Source: Akkermansiaceae bacterium
GTDB lineage: Bacteria > Verrucomicrobiota > Verrucomicrobiia > Verrucomicrobiales > Akkermansiaceae
DNA: 50,355 bases
Direction: 5' to 3'
NCBI GenBank assembly: GCA_015062015.1
Contig: SUVM01000002.1
Span: forward strand, 1 to 50,355
Of the stretch, positions 9,357 through 17,488 are shown piece after piece (within the stretch, counting starts at the first letter, position 1; each line of letters starts with the position of its first letter). The notes beneath the pieces were generated by a model. That model had not been told where the DNA came from and did no database searches. It saw nothing but the letters and a program-made list of their open reading frames with translations. The position numbers and the translations under genes were made by a program.

Positions 9357-10124
9357 ATGGCACAGGAGCGCCGGCAATATATCCTCCGCCTGTTAGAACA
9401 GCGCGGCCGTATTCGCTCTGCTCAACTTGCCGCAGAGCTTAATGTTACAGACGAAACCATACGCACCGATTTGGTAGCCCTGCAAAAAAAAGGCTTGCTC
9501 CGGCGCACCCATGGCGGGGCGGAATATTGCGTGCCCGATTTAACCGCCAACAGCGAACACAACAAACAGCGTGCCGATGTAGCCATGGCAGAGGCCGTTG
9601 CAGAGCGCATCCCCGCAGGCAGCTGCCTCTATGCGGACCCCTGCCCCTTTTGCCGCATTTTGGCCCAGGCCTTGGCAGATAAACCCTGCACCTTTTTAAC
9701 TTGCTCCCCGCAATTTGCCCTGCACCTTGCCCCCAAAGCCCTGCCACACGAGCTCCTTTGCTGCGGCGGCAGATTAAATAAAGATGCTAAACTTTTTGAT
9801 GAACGTGCCGCAGAAAGCTTCTTGCGTGCCAACCGGCCTCATTTTGCCGTTTTAAGACCACAAGCACTTACGGCTACGCACGCCGCCTACTACTCTGCCC
9901 CACAGGCACATTGGGCGGCCGCTGCGGCTCAATACGCGCAGGAATGCATCATCGCCATCCCCGCCGCCTCGCTTTATACCAACGCTCAACACAGCTTTAC
10001 CCTACCACCCTTCCATTTGATTACGGAGGACAATTTGCCCCCCGGCTTTTCCGCCAAAAGCATCCGCACCATCCCCTACATCTCTGCAGAGCTTTTTACA
10101 ACCGGAGACGATTTTGTATTTTAA
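9357..10124 (+). CDS. DeoR-family transcriptional regulator
   Basis: A 255-residue repressor-like protein. The N-terminal winged helix is typical of DeoR: MAQERRQYILRLLEQRG, helix-turn-helix AQLAAELNVTDETIRTDL, and the wing LLRRTHGGAEY. The C-terminal domain resembles the DeoR sugar-phosphate sensing fold (SCLYADPCPFCRILAQAL, CCGGRLNKDAKLF) but is unusually rich in Cys and Ala and lacks a clean textbook effector loop. An ATG six bases upstream (9351) is an alternative start. The target is unknown; no sugar operon is adjacent. A hairpin terminator follows. Confidence 0.85.
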   Translation: MAQERRQYILRLLEQRGRIRSAQLAAELNVTDETIRTDLVALQKKGLLRRTHGGAEYCVPDLTANSEHNKQRADVAMAEAVAERIPAGSCLYADPCPFCRILAQALADKPCTFLTCSPQFALHLAPKALPHELLCCGGRLNKDAKLFDERAAESFLRANRPHFAVLRPQALTATHAAYYSAPQAHWAAAAAQYAQECIIAIPAASLYTNAQHSFTLPPFHLITEDNLPPGFSAKSIRTIPYISAELFTTGDDFVF

Positions 10125-10145
10125 CCCCCGCCTGCCATACAGCAA

Positions 10146-10185
10146 ATGGCGCACCCTGCCGTTGGGGCAAGATGCGCCATGAGTT
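10146..10185. terminator. Bidirectional hairpin between deoR-like gene and small lipoprotein
   Basis: ATGGCGCA (10146-10153) pairs with TGCGCCAT (10173-10180), with an inner TGCC/GGCA pairing, followed by a short T-rich stretch on the plus strand. It lies between two convergent genes. Confidence 0.6.
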
Positions 10186-10203
10186 TTAATGTAAAATTAT
10201 TTC

Positions 10204-10314
10204 TTACTTGGCGGGAACAACCGGGATGGGTTGCTCTACGGGCTCTACGGGTTGCTGCTGCTGGCAGGATACGAGAGCGGCGGCCGTAAGGGCGAGAATA
10301 GCGATGGTCTTCAT
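10204..10314 (-). CDS. Small lipoprotein, 36 residues
   Basis: A very short reading frame with a complete lipoprotein signal: MKTIAILALTAAALVSC, i.e. a charged start, hydrophobic core and lipobox with Cys at residue 17. The mature part is only 20 residues, QQQQ then a Pro/Val/Glu-rich tail ending PAK. It resembles in size the entericidin-type small lipoproteins, but no sequence relationship is claimed. It is flanked by a terminator hairpin on its 3' side and an AT-rich 195-bp region on its 5' side. Confidence 0.7.
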   Translation of the reverse strand: MKTIAILALTAAALVSCQQQQPVEPVEQPIPVVPAK

Positions 10315-10385
10315 TACTGATACTGATTGGTTGGAATTGGTGATTGCCTCCCCATGAGGCTCTCTTCGCCTTTAAGATTACTTAA

Positions 10386-10408
10386 TTTTTCTTGAAAATC
10401 AAGAAAAA
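10386..10408. promoter_or_regulatory. AT-rich perfect inverted repeat in intergenic region
   Basis: TTTTTCTTGA (10386-10395), loop AAA, TCAAGAAAAA (10399-10408). It lies between the small lipoprotein and the AI-2E transporter gene, in a 195-bp AT-rich stretch (10315-10509) that otherwise holds no gene. It could be an operator for the lipoprotein or a weak terminator for the transporter gene. Confidence 0.4.
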
Positions 10409-10509
10409 AAATCAACTTTTCTTAAAAAAGTGCAAAATTTGACAAAATTTCGCTCAAAAAACCGCTTTTAAGCAACGGGGAGGCTTGATTTTTCTTCCGC
10501 AGATGCGTT

Positions 10510-11808
10510 TTAGGCTTGTGAGTCGGGCTCTGTGAGAGCAACCCACACATAACGTTTGAAAATCACTTTGATAGCAGCTGTAAGAGGCACCGCAACCAGC
10601 GCCCCCAAGACACCGCCGAAAACCAAGCTCCAGAACAACACAGAGAACATGACGGTCATATCATGCATTTTCATATTCTTACCCACAATTTTGGGCTGGA
10701 GAAACCAGCCGTCGAACTGACTGACAGAAAGAAAAATAATCGCAACAGCCAACGCCGGGCCGAATCCGCCCAAAGAAAACCACGCAATCAGAATAGCCGG
10801 AATACTGGTAAGAATCATACCAATATAAGGGATGATACCAAGAATGGCCACAGCGGCCGCAATTGTGAGAGCATAGGGAAGCCCCATAATCCACAGAGCT
10901 ATCCCGATAAAGAAAGCATCTATCAAACTAACCAGCAACTGCCCGCGCACAAAAGCCACCACGTTCTGATTAATTTCGCTCAACGTTGCAACGATTTCAT
11001 CTTTAAGATGAGAATTTCTCAACGGCAACACTTTATCCCAATTGCGCGCAATAGGCTCGGTCTCCAACAGAAAATAAAAGAGAAAAACCGGCACAACAAT
11101 AATACCAACAACAACATACACCATACTGAACAAAACACGCCCACCGGCTGTTAACCATTCTGCACTCTTCGAAAGCAGGAAAGTGGAATGATGCTCCAAC
11201 ACATGGCGAACTTTCGTTTCATAATCTATGCGAGAAGAAGCCACCCCGGCGGCAGAATCGGCCGTAACGGAAGCCTCTATGCCCAGCTCGGTTTCCGACT
11301 GCTGCTCCGATGCCACGGCCACCTCGGGCACAGCTGCATCCGGAGCAGATGCAGTTTGATTTTTATCCACATTATTATACAAAATATCAACCACTTGCTG
11401 AAGCATAGCATCTTCCTGCAGCCATTTGCGCGTAGTAGCCACCACATCTCCGGCGATCATTTCGCGCTTATCGTACAAATCCTTAGATTGATTGATTAAC
11501 GGGGGAATAATGCACAAACAAAGCCCCAACACCAACAACAATGCACCAAACATCACAATCAAAACGGCCCACACACGCCGAACCACCTTCTTTTGCAACC
11601 TTATTACCAGCGGATTAAGCAAATATGCCAATATCCCCGCTATCAGCACCGGCAACAACACGGCCTCCAACGCAGCAAAGCACTTAACCATCCCGTATGC
11701 ACAGGCACTTGCCAACACCACAATAAAAGATAAAGACAACAGGCTCAGGGCAGTCCACATCACACGCTGTTGCAACACCGTTGGGTACTTCTTTTCAGGC
11801 TCGCTCAT
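10510..11808 (-). CDS. AI-2E/PerM family transporter
   Basis: A 432-residue inner-membrane protein of the AI-2E family exporter (PerM/YdiK-like) group. Three hydrophobic helices occupy about residues 18-100 (ALSLLSLSFIVVLASACAYG; VLLPVLIAGILAYLLNP, a typical family motif; AVLIVMFGALLLVLGL). A long soluble segment with an acidic, Ala/Ser-rich insert (about 150-200) follows, then further helices including PYIGMILTSIPAILIAWFSLGG and the C-terminal GWFLQPKIVGKNMKMHDMTVMFSVL, again characteristic. Substrate is unproven for most members. Start ATG 11808 lies 8 bp after a -10 box. It diverges from rpsO. Confidence 0.88.
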   Translation of the reverse strand: MSEPEKKYPTVLQQRVMWTALSLLSLSFIVVLASACAYGMVKCFAALEAVLLPVLIAGILAYLLNPLVIRLQKKVVRRVWAVLIVMFGALLLVLGLCLCIIPPLINQSKDLYDKREMIAGDVVATTRKWLQEDAMLQQVVDILYNNVDKNQTASAPDAAVPEVAVASEQQSETELGIEASVTADSAAGVASSRIDYETKVRHVLEHHSTFLLSKSAEWLTAGGRVLFSMVYVVVGIIVVPVFLFYFLLETEPIARNWDKVLPLRNSHLKDEIVATLSEINQNVVAFVRGQLLVSLIDAFFIGIALWIMGLPYALTIAAAVAILGIIPYIGMILTSIPAILIAWFSLGGFGPALAVAIIFLSVSQFDGWFLQPKIVGKNMKMHDMTVMFSVLFWSLVFGGVLGALVAVPLTAAIKVIFKRYVWVALTEPDSQA

Positions 11809-11816
11809 ACCTTCAT

Positions 11817-11845
11817 ATCGTACACGGCATCCGTGTGACTGTCAA
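11817..11845 (-). promoter_or_regulatory. Promoter of the AI-2E transporter gene
   Basis: On the minus strand TTGACA (11845-11840), 17-bp spacer, TACGAT (11822-11817). Predicted start about 11810, two bases before the ATG at 11808: essentially leaderless. Confidence 0.65.
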
Positions 11846-11898
11846 CCGGAAATCCCCCATCAACAACGCAAAAAATGCATAAAATTGTAAATTTAGTC

Positions 11899-11926
11899 TT
11901 GCATCTTATTCATAAGTTGGTATCAT
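11899..11926 (+). promoter_or_regulatory. rpsO promoter candidate
   Basis: TTGCAT (11899-11904), 16-bp spacer, TATCAT (11921-11926). This leaves a leader of about 60 nt before rpsO, longer than for the neighbouring genes, as expected if S15 regulates its own mRNA. Confidence 0.55.
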
Positions 11927-11995
11927 ACCCGCACCTCTTTAGGTCGATTTGCCGCAGCCACGAAAAATCAACCCACTAACAAGAGATACACGACA

Positions 11996-12247
11996 ATGAG
12001 CGAAATCAACGTCAACGACTTCAAAATCAACGAGAAAGACACCGGCTCCACCGGTTATCAGGTTGCAGTACTCACCAAGCGTATTGCTCACCTCACCCAA
12101 CACTTGGCTGCCAACAAGCACGACCACGCCTCCCGCCGTGGCTTGCTGATGATGGTGGCTCGTCGCCGCAAGCTCCTCGATTATGCCAAGCGCACCAACC
12201 CGGCACTTTACGAAGACCTGCGCGCACGTCTCGCACTTCGCCGATAA
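11996..12247 (+). CDS. rpsO: 30S ribosomal protein S15
   Basis: An 83-residue small-subunit protein that binds 16S rRNA in the platform. The family signature is intact: DTGSTGYQVAVLTKRIAHLT, HDHASRRGLL and RRRKLLDYAKR, ending LRARLALRR. It is monocistronic, with a hairpin terminator 41 bp after the stop codon. No strong SD precedes the ATG. pnp, a frequent neighbour in other bacteria, is absent here. Confidence 0.96.
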   Translation: MSEINVNDFKINEKDTGSTGYQVAVLTKRIAHLTQHLAANKHDHASRRGLLMMVARRRKLLDYAKRTNPALYEDLRARLALRR

Positions 12248-12280
12248 TTCGCGAGGTGATTGGTTAGAAGCTAAATCAAT

Positions 12281-12591
12281 TCACAAACCGCCCCGCAGGA
12301 AGGTCGAAACCTGCGGGGCGATTTCGTGCCCGCTCCTTACACTCTTTGGCAAAAAAATCCTCAAGCCATAGGCAAACGAAACCACTTGCAAACAAAAGAG
12401 CATACAAGCCAAAACATGAATAATGACAATATGGTTCATGATGGCATAATACAAAAAAGCCGGAGAAACAGGTGACTCCACAAAGGGCAGTACATCTTCC
12501 ATCCCCGGCAAGAGCGATTTAACAAAAAAAGACTGAGCATGCCAATATAAAAAGTGAAATGCATCGGATTTTTTTCACCTGTTTTTTTCAT
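12281..12591 (-). pseudogene. Small membrane protein gene, frameshifted at an A7/T7 run
   Basis: On the minus strand an ATG (12591) follows an unusually strong SD (AGGAGGT, 8-nt spacing) and encodes MKKTGEKNPMHFTFYIGMLS. At the T7 run (plus-strand A7, 12524-12530) the frame is lost, while the next frame continues as FFVKSLLPGMEDVLPFVES and then hydrophobic segments around NHIVIIHVLACMLFCLQVV. One extra T would fuse them into a 103-residue protein with about two membrane helices. The sequence at the break reads T TTT TTG in frame, a possible -1 slippery heptamer. Options are pseudogene, slippage or base-calling error. The C-terminus overlaps the rpsO terminator. Family not recognised. Confidence 0.6.
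12289..12323 (+). terminator. rpsO terminator hairpin
   Basis: CGCCCCGCAGG (12289-12299) pairs perfectly with CCTGCGGGGCG (12310-12320). The T-tract is poor. The 3' end of the minus-strand pseudogene runs into this hairpin. Confidence 0.75.
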
Positions 12592-12659
12592 AATGTTGTA
12601 CCTCCTCGGGAACTACACTGCGCCCCCTGCACGCTTCGCGGCTTGATAGCCGCCATAAC

Positions 12660-15299
12660 CTTTAATTCGCGTCCCCCGTGAAGGGGCGACGAAGCAGTGG
12701 TCGTGCGGTCCCTTGCCGTAGGAGTTTCAATTCACGCCCCCGTGAGGGGGCGACCACCGGCTACATACAAGCCACCGCCGACATCCTGTTTCAATTCACG
12801 CCCCCGTGAGGGGGCGACAACACCAGAAGGCGGTAGGTGCTCGCTTAAATCGGTTTCAATTCACGCCCCCGTGAGGAGGCGACCGCGGCAACGGTAAAGC
12901 TCTTGCCGCTCTGACGGCGGTTTCAATTCACGCCCCCGTGAGGAGGCGACGCCTACCGTGTCGGACTTTTTCGCCGACATTGTTTGTTTCAATTCACGCC
13001 CCCGTGAGGAGGCGACTTGGGGAGATATGGAAGATGCGGGGCTGCCGATGTTTCAATTCACGCCCCCGTGAGGGGGCGACGCTACCATGCCGCATCGCTT
13101 GACCGTCTCGCCACCGTTTCAATTCACGCCCCGTGAGGGGGCGACCGGTTTTTTCCAGACCAGATTATTCAAGAGCGAAGTTTCAATTCACGCCCCCGTG
13201 AGGGGGCGACTTCACGGCGACAAGCTGCACCGCGCATTACACACGTTTCAATTCACGCCCCCGTGAGGGGGCGACTTCTGCTTGCGCATACTGCTGAGGA
13301 TTCTCTGCCTTGTTTCAATTCACGCCCCCGTGAGGGGGCGACACCCCGCCAAAATAAAACACCCCGGCACGCTGGAGTTTCAATTCACGCCCCCGTGAGG
13401 GGGCGACGCGAGCACTCCAGCCGCACCTACCGCCACATGATAGTTTCAATTCACGCCCCCGTGAGGGGGCGACTGTGCCAGGATGACACGGTGGCCGGGC
13501 TGCCGGAAGTTTCAATTCACGCCCCCGTGAGGGGGCGACCCGCCGGGCTCTGCCATTTTTGCTTACTACCTATGTTTCAATTCACGCCCCCGTGAGGGGG
13601 CGACTTCCTCCTGCCATTTCTGCACTTTTGCCAGGGAGTTTCAATTCACGCCCCCGTGAGGGGGCGACAATCCCAAACCGCCATACTCGCATGAACGCTA
13701 GAGTTTCAATTCACGCCCCCGTGAGGGGGCGACCCTCGCCGTACAAAATCTTCTCCCATCGCCCGCGTGTTTCAATTCACGCCCCCGTGAGGGGGCGACC
13801 CCCCGCGACATGTCGGGCTACACCGCCACGGGTGTTTCAATTCACGCCCCCGTGAGGGGGCGACGATGCCTGCCGGCCATTCCGCGAGCATTTTGACGTT
13901 TCAATTCACGCCCCCGTGAGGGGGCGACCAGAGGGGTGTGGGGTCGGGGGCTTCCGTCTCCGGTTTCAATTCACGCCCCCGTGAGGGGGCGACCGGAGCC
14001 GGAGCCGGAAAATGGGTCGAGGACGGTGTTTCAATTCACGCCCCCGTGAGGGGGCGACGCCAACGCTCGGTCGCGAGATAATCGTAGGTGTCGGTTTCAA
14101 TTCACGCCCCCGTGAGGGGGCGACCGTCGAGCGGGTAATTCCGGCAATATTTTTATGGTTTCAATTCACGCCCCCGTGAGGGGGCGACGATGCCTGCCGG
14201 CCATTCCGCGAGCATTTTGACGTTTCAATTCACGCCCCCGTGAGGGGGCGACCGGAATGAAGCCACGCGAATTGCAGGAGGTCGAAGTTTCAATTCACGC
14301 CCCCGTGAGGGGGCGACAGAAGGCAGATGCACGCGGCGTTGACCGTTCCAAACCAGTTTCAATTCACGCCCCCGTGAGGGGGCGACACAAGCGCGATTTC
14401 AACTCCAACAAATCAATACAGTTTCAATTCACGCCCCCGTGAGGGGGCGACTACGCCCACGCGATTTTCCGGTTTTGCCTAGCATGGTTTCAATTCACGC
14501 CCCCGTGAGGGGGCGACGTGGTCGGCTCCCGGTTGACGTTATCCCAGCCAGTTTCAATTCACGCCCCCGTGAGGGGGCGACGTAAGTGAGTGTGTAGCCT
14601 ATGCGTTCGACAAAGTTTCAATTCACGCCCCCGTGAGGGGGCGACCTGGTACAGGCAACCGCCGATGACTTACACCGAAGTTTCAATTCACGCCCCCGTG
14701 AGGGGGCGACGCCAGCAAGCCGGCACCTATGCCCCGCAAACGGCGTTTCAATTCACGCCCCCGTGAGGGGGCGACCATGGGTATCAATCTCAACAATATC
14801 CCCCTTGCGGTTTCAATTCACGCCCCCGTGAGGGGGCGACGCTTTAACCTTTTGTAAAAGCAGTGGCTGCGTTCAGTTTCAATTCACGCCCCCGTGAGGG
14901 GGCGACGCACGAAAAATGTGTAAAGTGTCCTTGCAACGAGGGTTTCAATTCACGCCCCCGTGAGGGGGCGACTTTTAGGTGATATGAACAATTTTTATTT
15001 TGAGCAGTTTCAATTCACGCCCCCGTGAGGGGGCGACCATGCAGACGCCATTTGCCATGCGGCGGAGGTAGGTTTCAATTCACGCCCCCGTGAGGGGGCG
15101 ACAACAACATTATTTTACAATACAAGATTAGTAAAAGTTTCAATTCACGCCCCCGTGAGGGGGCGACCCCTGCCGACTTGTGCCGACTTGTGCCGATGCC
15201 CTGTTTCAATTCACGCCCCCGTGAGGGGGCGACCGGTAGTCTCCTGTTGTGTTTTCACTTGCTGGGTTGTTTCAATTCACGCCCCCGTGAGGGGGCGAC
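12660..15299 (-). CRISPR. Type I-C CRISPR array, 41 repeats and 40 spacers
   Basis: Forty 31-bp repeats, plus-strand form beginning GTTTCAATTCACGCC and ending GAGGGGGCGAC, start at 12724 and end at 15299; spacers are 33-38 bp. A decayed repeat lies at 12660-12690. The type I-C repeat convention and the cas gene position indicate transcription on the minus strand, so the leader end is 15299 and the trailer end is 12660. Repeats at 12853, 12920 and 12986 share a G-to-A change (GAGGAGGCGAC), and the one at 13116 lacks a C. The spacer at 13865-13897 is identical to that at 14189-14221. The repeat carries a 7-bp stem (CGCCCCC/GGGGGCG). Confidence 0.99.
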
Positions 15300-15509
15300 T
15301 GCGGAATTGTATCAAATTGAAACAGAATTAGCAAGAGATAATTTTGCGCGAAACGCAAAATTTCTCATACAAATCAAACGATACCGCAGCAAATAACAAA
15401 CATACAGGATTATGTCAAACGTACAAATACAAGGTATTTCGATTTTTGCGCGAAAGGGCTAAAAAAACAAAACAGCTTGAGGTTCGCGGAGAACCAAGAA
15501 GGGAGGGGC
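15300..15509 (-). promoter_or_regulatory. CRISPR leader
   Basis: AT-rich 210-bp region between cas2 and the first repeat. It contains a perfect 9-bp hairpin AATTTTGCG/CGCAAAATT (15340-15362) and a direct repeat TTTTGCGCGAAA at 15342-15353 and 15444-15455. On the minus strand it also holds TTGACA (15418-15413). The final 35 bp hold the predicted array promoter listed separately. Leaders carry both the pre-crRNA promoter and the signals for Cas1-Cas2 integration. Confidence 0.8.
15306..15334 (-). promoter_or_regulatory. Predicted pre-crRNA promoter at the leader-array junction
   Basis: Minus strand TTGCTA (15334-15329), 17-bp spacer, TACAAT (15311-15306), then six bases and the first repeat. 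The predicted start falls on or next to the first base of repeat one. A TTC trinucleotide in the spacer is followed by AATTTGATACA, which partly matches the pseudo-spacer of the crRNA-like RNA at 23223. Confidence 0.55.
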
Positions 15510-15800
15510 TTAAAGAATCAACGGAGCCGTCACATCAAGAGACTTTTTAGCCCCTATGTGAATCACTTTATCATGCCCGAGTTTACCTAAGGGATAAAAC
15601 CTAAGACTATCCACAGACGGTTCAATGATTTGAGATAATCGATGTTTCAACATTTGAAACACTTCATATGAAAGTTCGCACTCAAAAACGGAATTTTGAA
15701 CACGAACCCCATAGTTTTCACATTCTCGGGCAACATGGCGTAGGCGCTTTCGACCACTCGGCGTTGATGTAGAAACATCATAAGAGATAAGATACAACAT
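15510..15800 (-). CDS. cas2: CRISPR-associated endoribonuclease Cas2 (type I-C)
   Basis: A 96-residue ferredoxin-fold protein that dimerises and bridges two Cas1 dimers in the spacer-integration complex. It starts MLYLISYDVSTSTPSGRKRL, with the conserved Asp after the first strand (YDV) and the R-x-R-x-V type helix, followed by QNSVFECELS, typical Cas2. It is the last gene of the cas operon, 15 bp after cas1, and the leader begins right after its stop. Confidence 0.96.
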   Translation of the reverse strand: MLYLISYDVSTSTPSGRKRLRHVARECENYGVRVQNSVFECELSYEVFQMLKHRLSQIIEPSVDSLRFYPLGKLGHDKVIHIGAKKSLDVTAPLIL

Positions 15801-15815
15801 ACAACAAAGATGCCA

Positions 15816-16838
15816 TTATTTCCAAACCATGGGTGGGTACGCATTTAGTGCACCACGAATATGTTGAGCGAGGAGGCGAGCCTGAATATGCGGTAACATA
15901 CCCATGGTAATTTTTTCTTTAAGAAAAGGGTGGAAAATCATCTCGGCTTTGCGCTCCTGCCATGCAGTTAAAACAACTTTTCGCGCATCATCTCGCAAAC
16001 GAACACCTCCGGAGTGCTCAATCTGGAAATCATTGCGTTTGAGTTGACGCCTGTTCAGTAAGGACAAAACAAGACGCTCTGCCAAAGGGGCGCGAAACTC
16101 CTCCATCAAATCCAGAGCCAAGCCTGGGCGCCCGGGACGATCCTTGTGCAAAAGACCCACTGCAGAATCGAGGCCAACAGCCTCCAAAGCAGATTTACAA
16201 TCATTTGAAAGTAAAGAATAAACAAAAGACAGAAGTGCATTTACCGGATCTGTAGGAGGACGGCGATTACGGGATTCGAAAGAGAAGTCGGCAGGTATAA
16301 TCAAATGTGAAAAGATAGAAAAATATCGTTCGGCGGCATGGCCTTCGACCCCCAATAGTTCAGCATGAGAAGAAGCGCGCCGTGCACAGCGTACAGATAC
16401 AGCAAGCTCTACAACAACGGGAGCAAGAATACGTTCAAGCTCGTTATGATCCCTCGCTATACGCTGCAAAACAGTACGAGAATTAAGTATTTTAGCTGCT
16501 ATCATCTCTTTTGCCACACATAATGCATCCTGCGGATTATCAGCCAAACGATATTGCTGACGCCGCAGCAACACATTACCATGCGTAAAACCGCTCACAT
16601 TACACAATAAACGGCCACGAGGGTTACAAAACGCCAAGTGTATCCCCCTCTCTGCGCAAGCCGCCATCAAGGCGGGGCTTGCACCAATATTCCAGCCGAA
16701 AGTTTGTATAGCCTCAAGATTGACAAGGGGCAATCTCAACAAGCGTTCGCCATGCAAAGATACGGCCACAGTCTCGCCATCCAAGGAAAGCCATGTATCC
16801 TCCTTTGTAACGTATAGAGTATTGAGGTATTTTTTCAT
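15816..16838 (-). CDS. cas1: CRISPR-associated endonuclease Cas1 (type I-C)
   Basis: A 340-residue integrase that inserts new spacers at the leader end of the array. N-terminal beta domain (MKKYLNTLYVTKEDTWLSLD), then the helical catalytic domain with the metal ligands: Glu in LLGVEGHAAERYFS, His in LLHKDRPGRPGLALDLMEEF and the Asp in the same motif. Length and sequence match Cas1 of type I-C. It lies 2 bp after cas4 and 15 bp before cas2, so the three adaptation genes are a tightly packed unit. Confidence 0.97.
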   Translation of the reverse strand: MKKYLNTLYVTKEDTWLSLDGETVAVSLHGERLLRLPLVNLEAIQTFGWNIGASPALMAACAERGIHLAFCNPRGRLLCNVSGFTHGNVLLRRQQYRLADNPQDALCVAKEMIAAKILNSRTVLQRIARDHNELERILAPVVVELAVSVRCARRASSHAELLGVEGHAAERYFSIFSHLIIPADFSFESRNRRPPTDPVNALLSFVYSLLSNDCKSALEAVGLDSAVGLLHKDRPGRPGLALDLMEEFRAPLAERLVLSLLNRRQLKRNDFQIEHSGGVRLRDDARKVVLTAWQERKAEMIFHPFLKEKITMGMLPHIQARLLAQHIRGALNAYPPMVWK

Positions 16839-16840
16839 TT

Positions 16841-17488
16841 TTACGCTTCCGGCAAATTATCAAATACGGAATTGTTATATGCAGCAGCATTATGCTGCCA
16901 CGCTGTCGGCAAACAAATATCCAGCAAGGAGCATGCTTCGCAGCCGCTTTGGCGCACAACAGGCGGTATATTGCAGCTTTTCAACATTTGACGCGTTGCC
17001 TCAATGGTCTGTATAGTTAATGCTCTAAGTTCCGTGCTAAGAATTACCGACGTTCTTCGCCGAACAGCACGGTAAAACAAAAAAGCTTCCGGAATGTGGC
17101 ATTGGTGCATTTCCTCCAAACACAGAGCCTGAGCACATAGTTGGATTTCATCAGCCTTGTGCGTTGCAGGCCTACCATGTTTATATTCTACGGGGACGGG
17201 AAGTTCGCCATCTACCGTAGGGTGATATTCGACAACATCCGAGAGTCCGCTAATACCATATTGAATGCTTTTGAGAGGAACAGAGCGAGCGACGCGGACA
17301 CCGTGTATGGCAGAGCCATACGCAGAATCCACTCGCTCATGTTCAATTTTGCCGAAAGTGGTCAATACGTTTTCCGCCCACTCCCTTTCTGTATGTATAA
17401 GAGCACATTGCCGGGGACAAAAGGCAAAATGTTGCAGAGCAGAAAGCGAGACATATTCCTCTTCGGCAAACATATCGGAAATCAACAA
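16841..17488 (-). CDS. cas4: CRISPR-associated exonuclease Cas4
   Basis: A 215-residue RecB-like nuclease that trims prespacers and helps select those flanked by the correct PAM. The iron-sulphur cluster Cys are visible: one in HFAFCPRQCALIH near residue 28 and the C-terminal group in SGCEACSLLDICLP. The nuclease core shows SGLSDVVEY (metal-binding Asp) and PVEYKHGRP (the E-x-K motif). It overlaps cas7 by 7 bp (ATG 17488); a second ATG five codons later would avoid most of the overlap. Normal position in type I-C operons. Confidence 0.95.
   Translation of the reverse strand: MLISDMFAEEEYVSLSALQHFAFCPRQCALIHTEREWAENVLTTFGKIEHERVDSAYGSAIHGVRVARSVPLKSIQYGISGLSDVVEYHPTVDGELPVPVEYKHGRPATHKADEIQLCAQALCLEEMHQCHIPEAFLFYRAVRRRTSVILSTELRALTIQTIEATRQMLKSCNIPPVVRQSGCEACSLLDICLPTAWQHNAAAYNNSVFDNLPEA

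Noticed and set aside
12697..15396. Several plus-strand ORFs translating as repeated VSIHAPVRGRP or FNSRPREGAT units inside the array
   Set aside because: They are translations of the CRISPR repeat and spacers, not genes.
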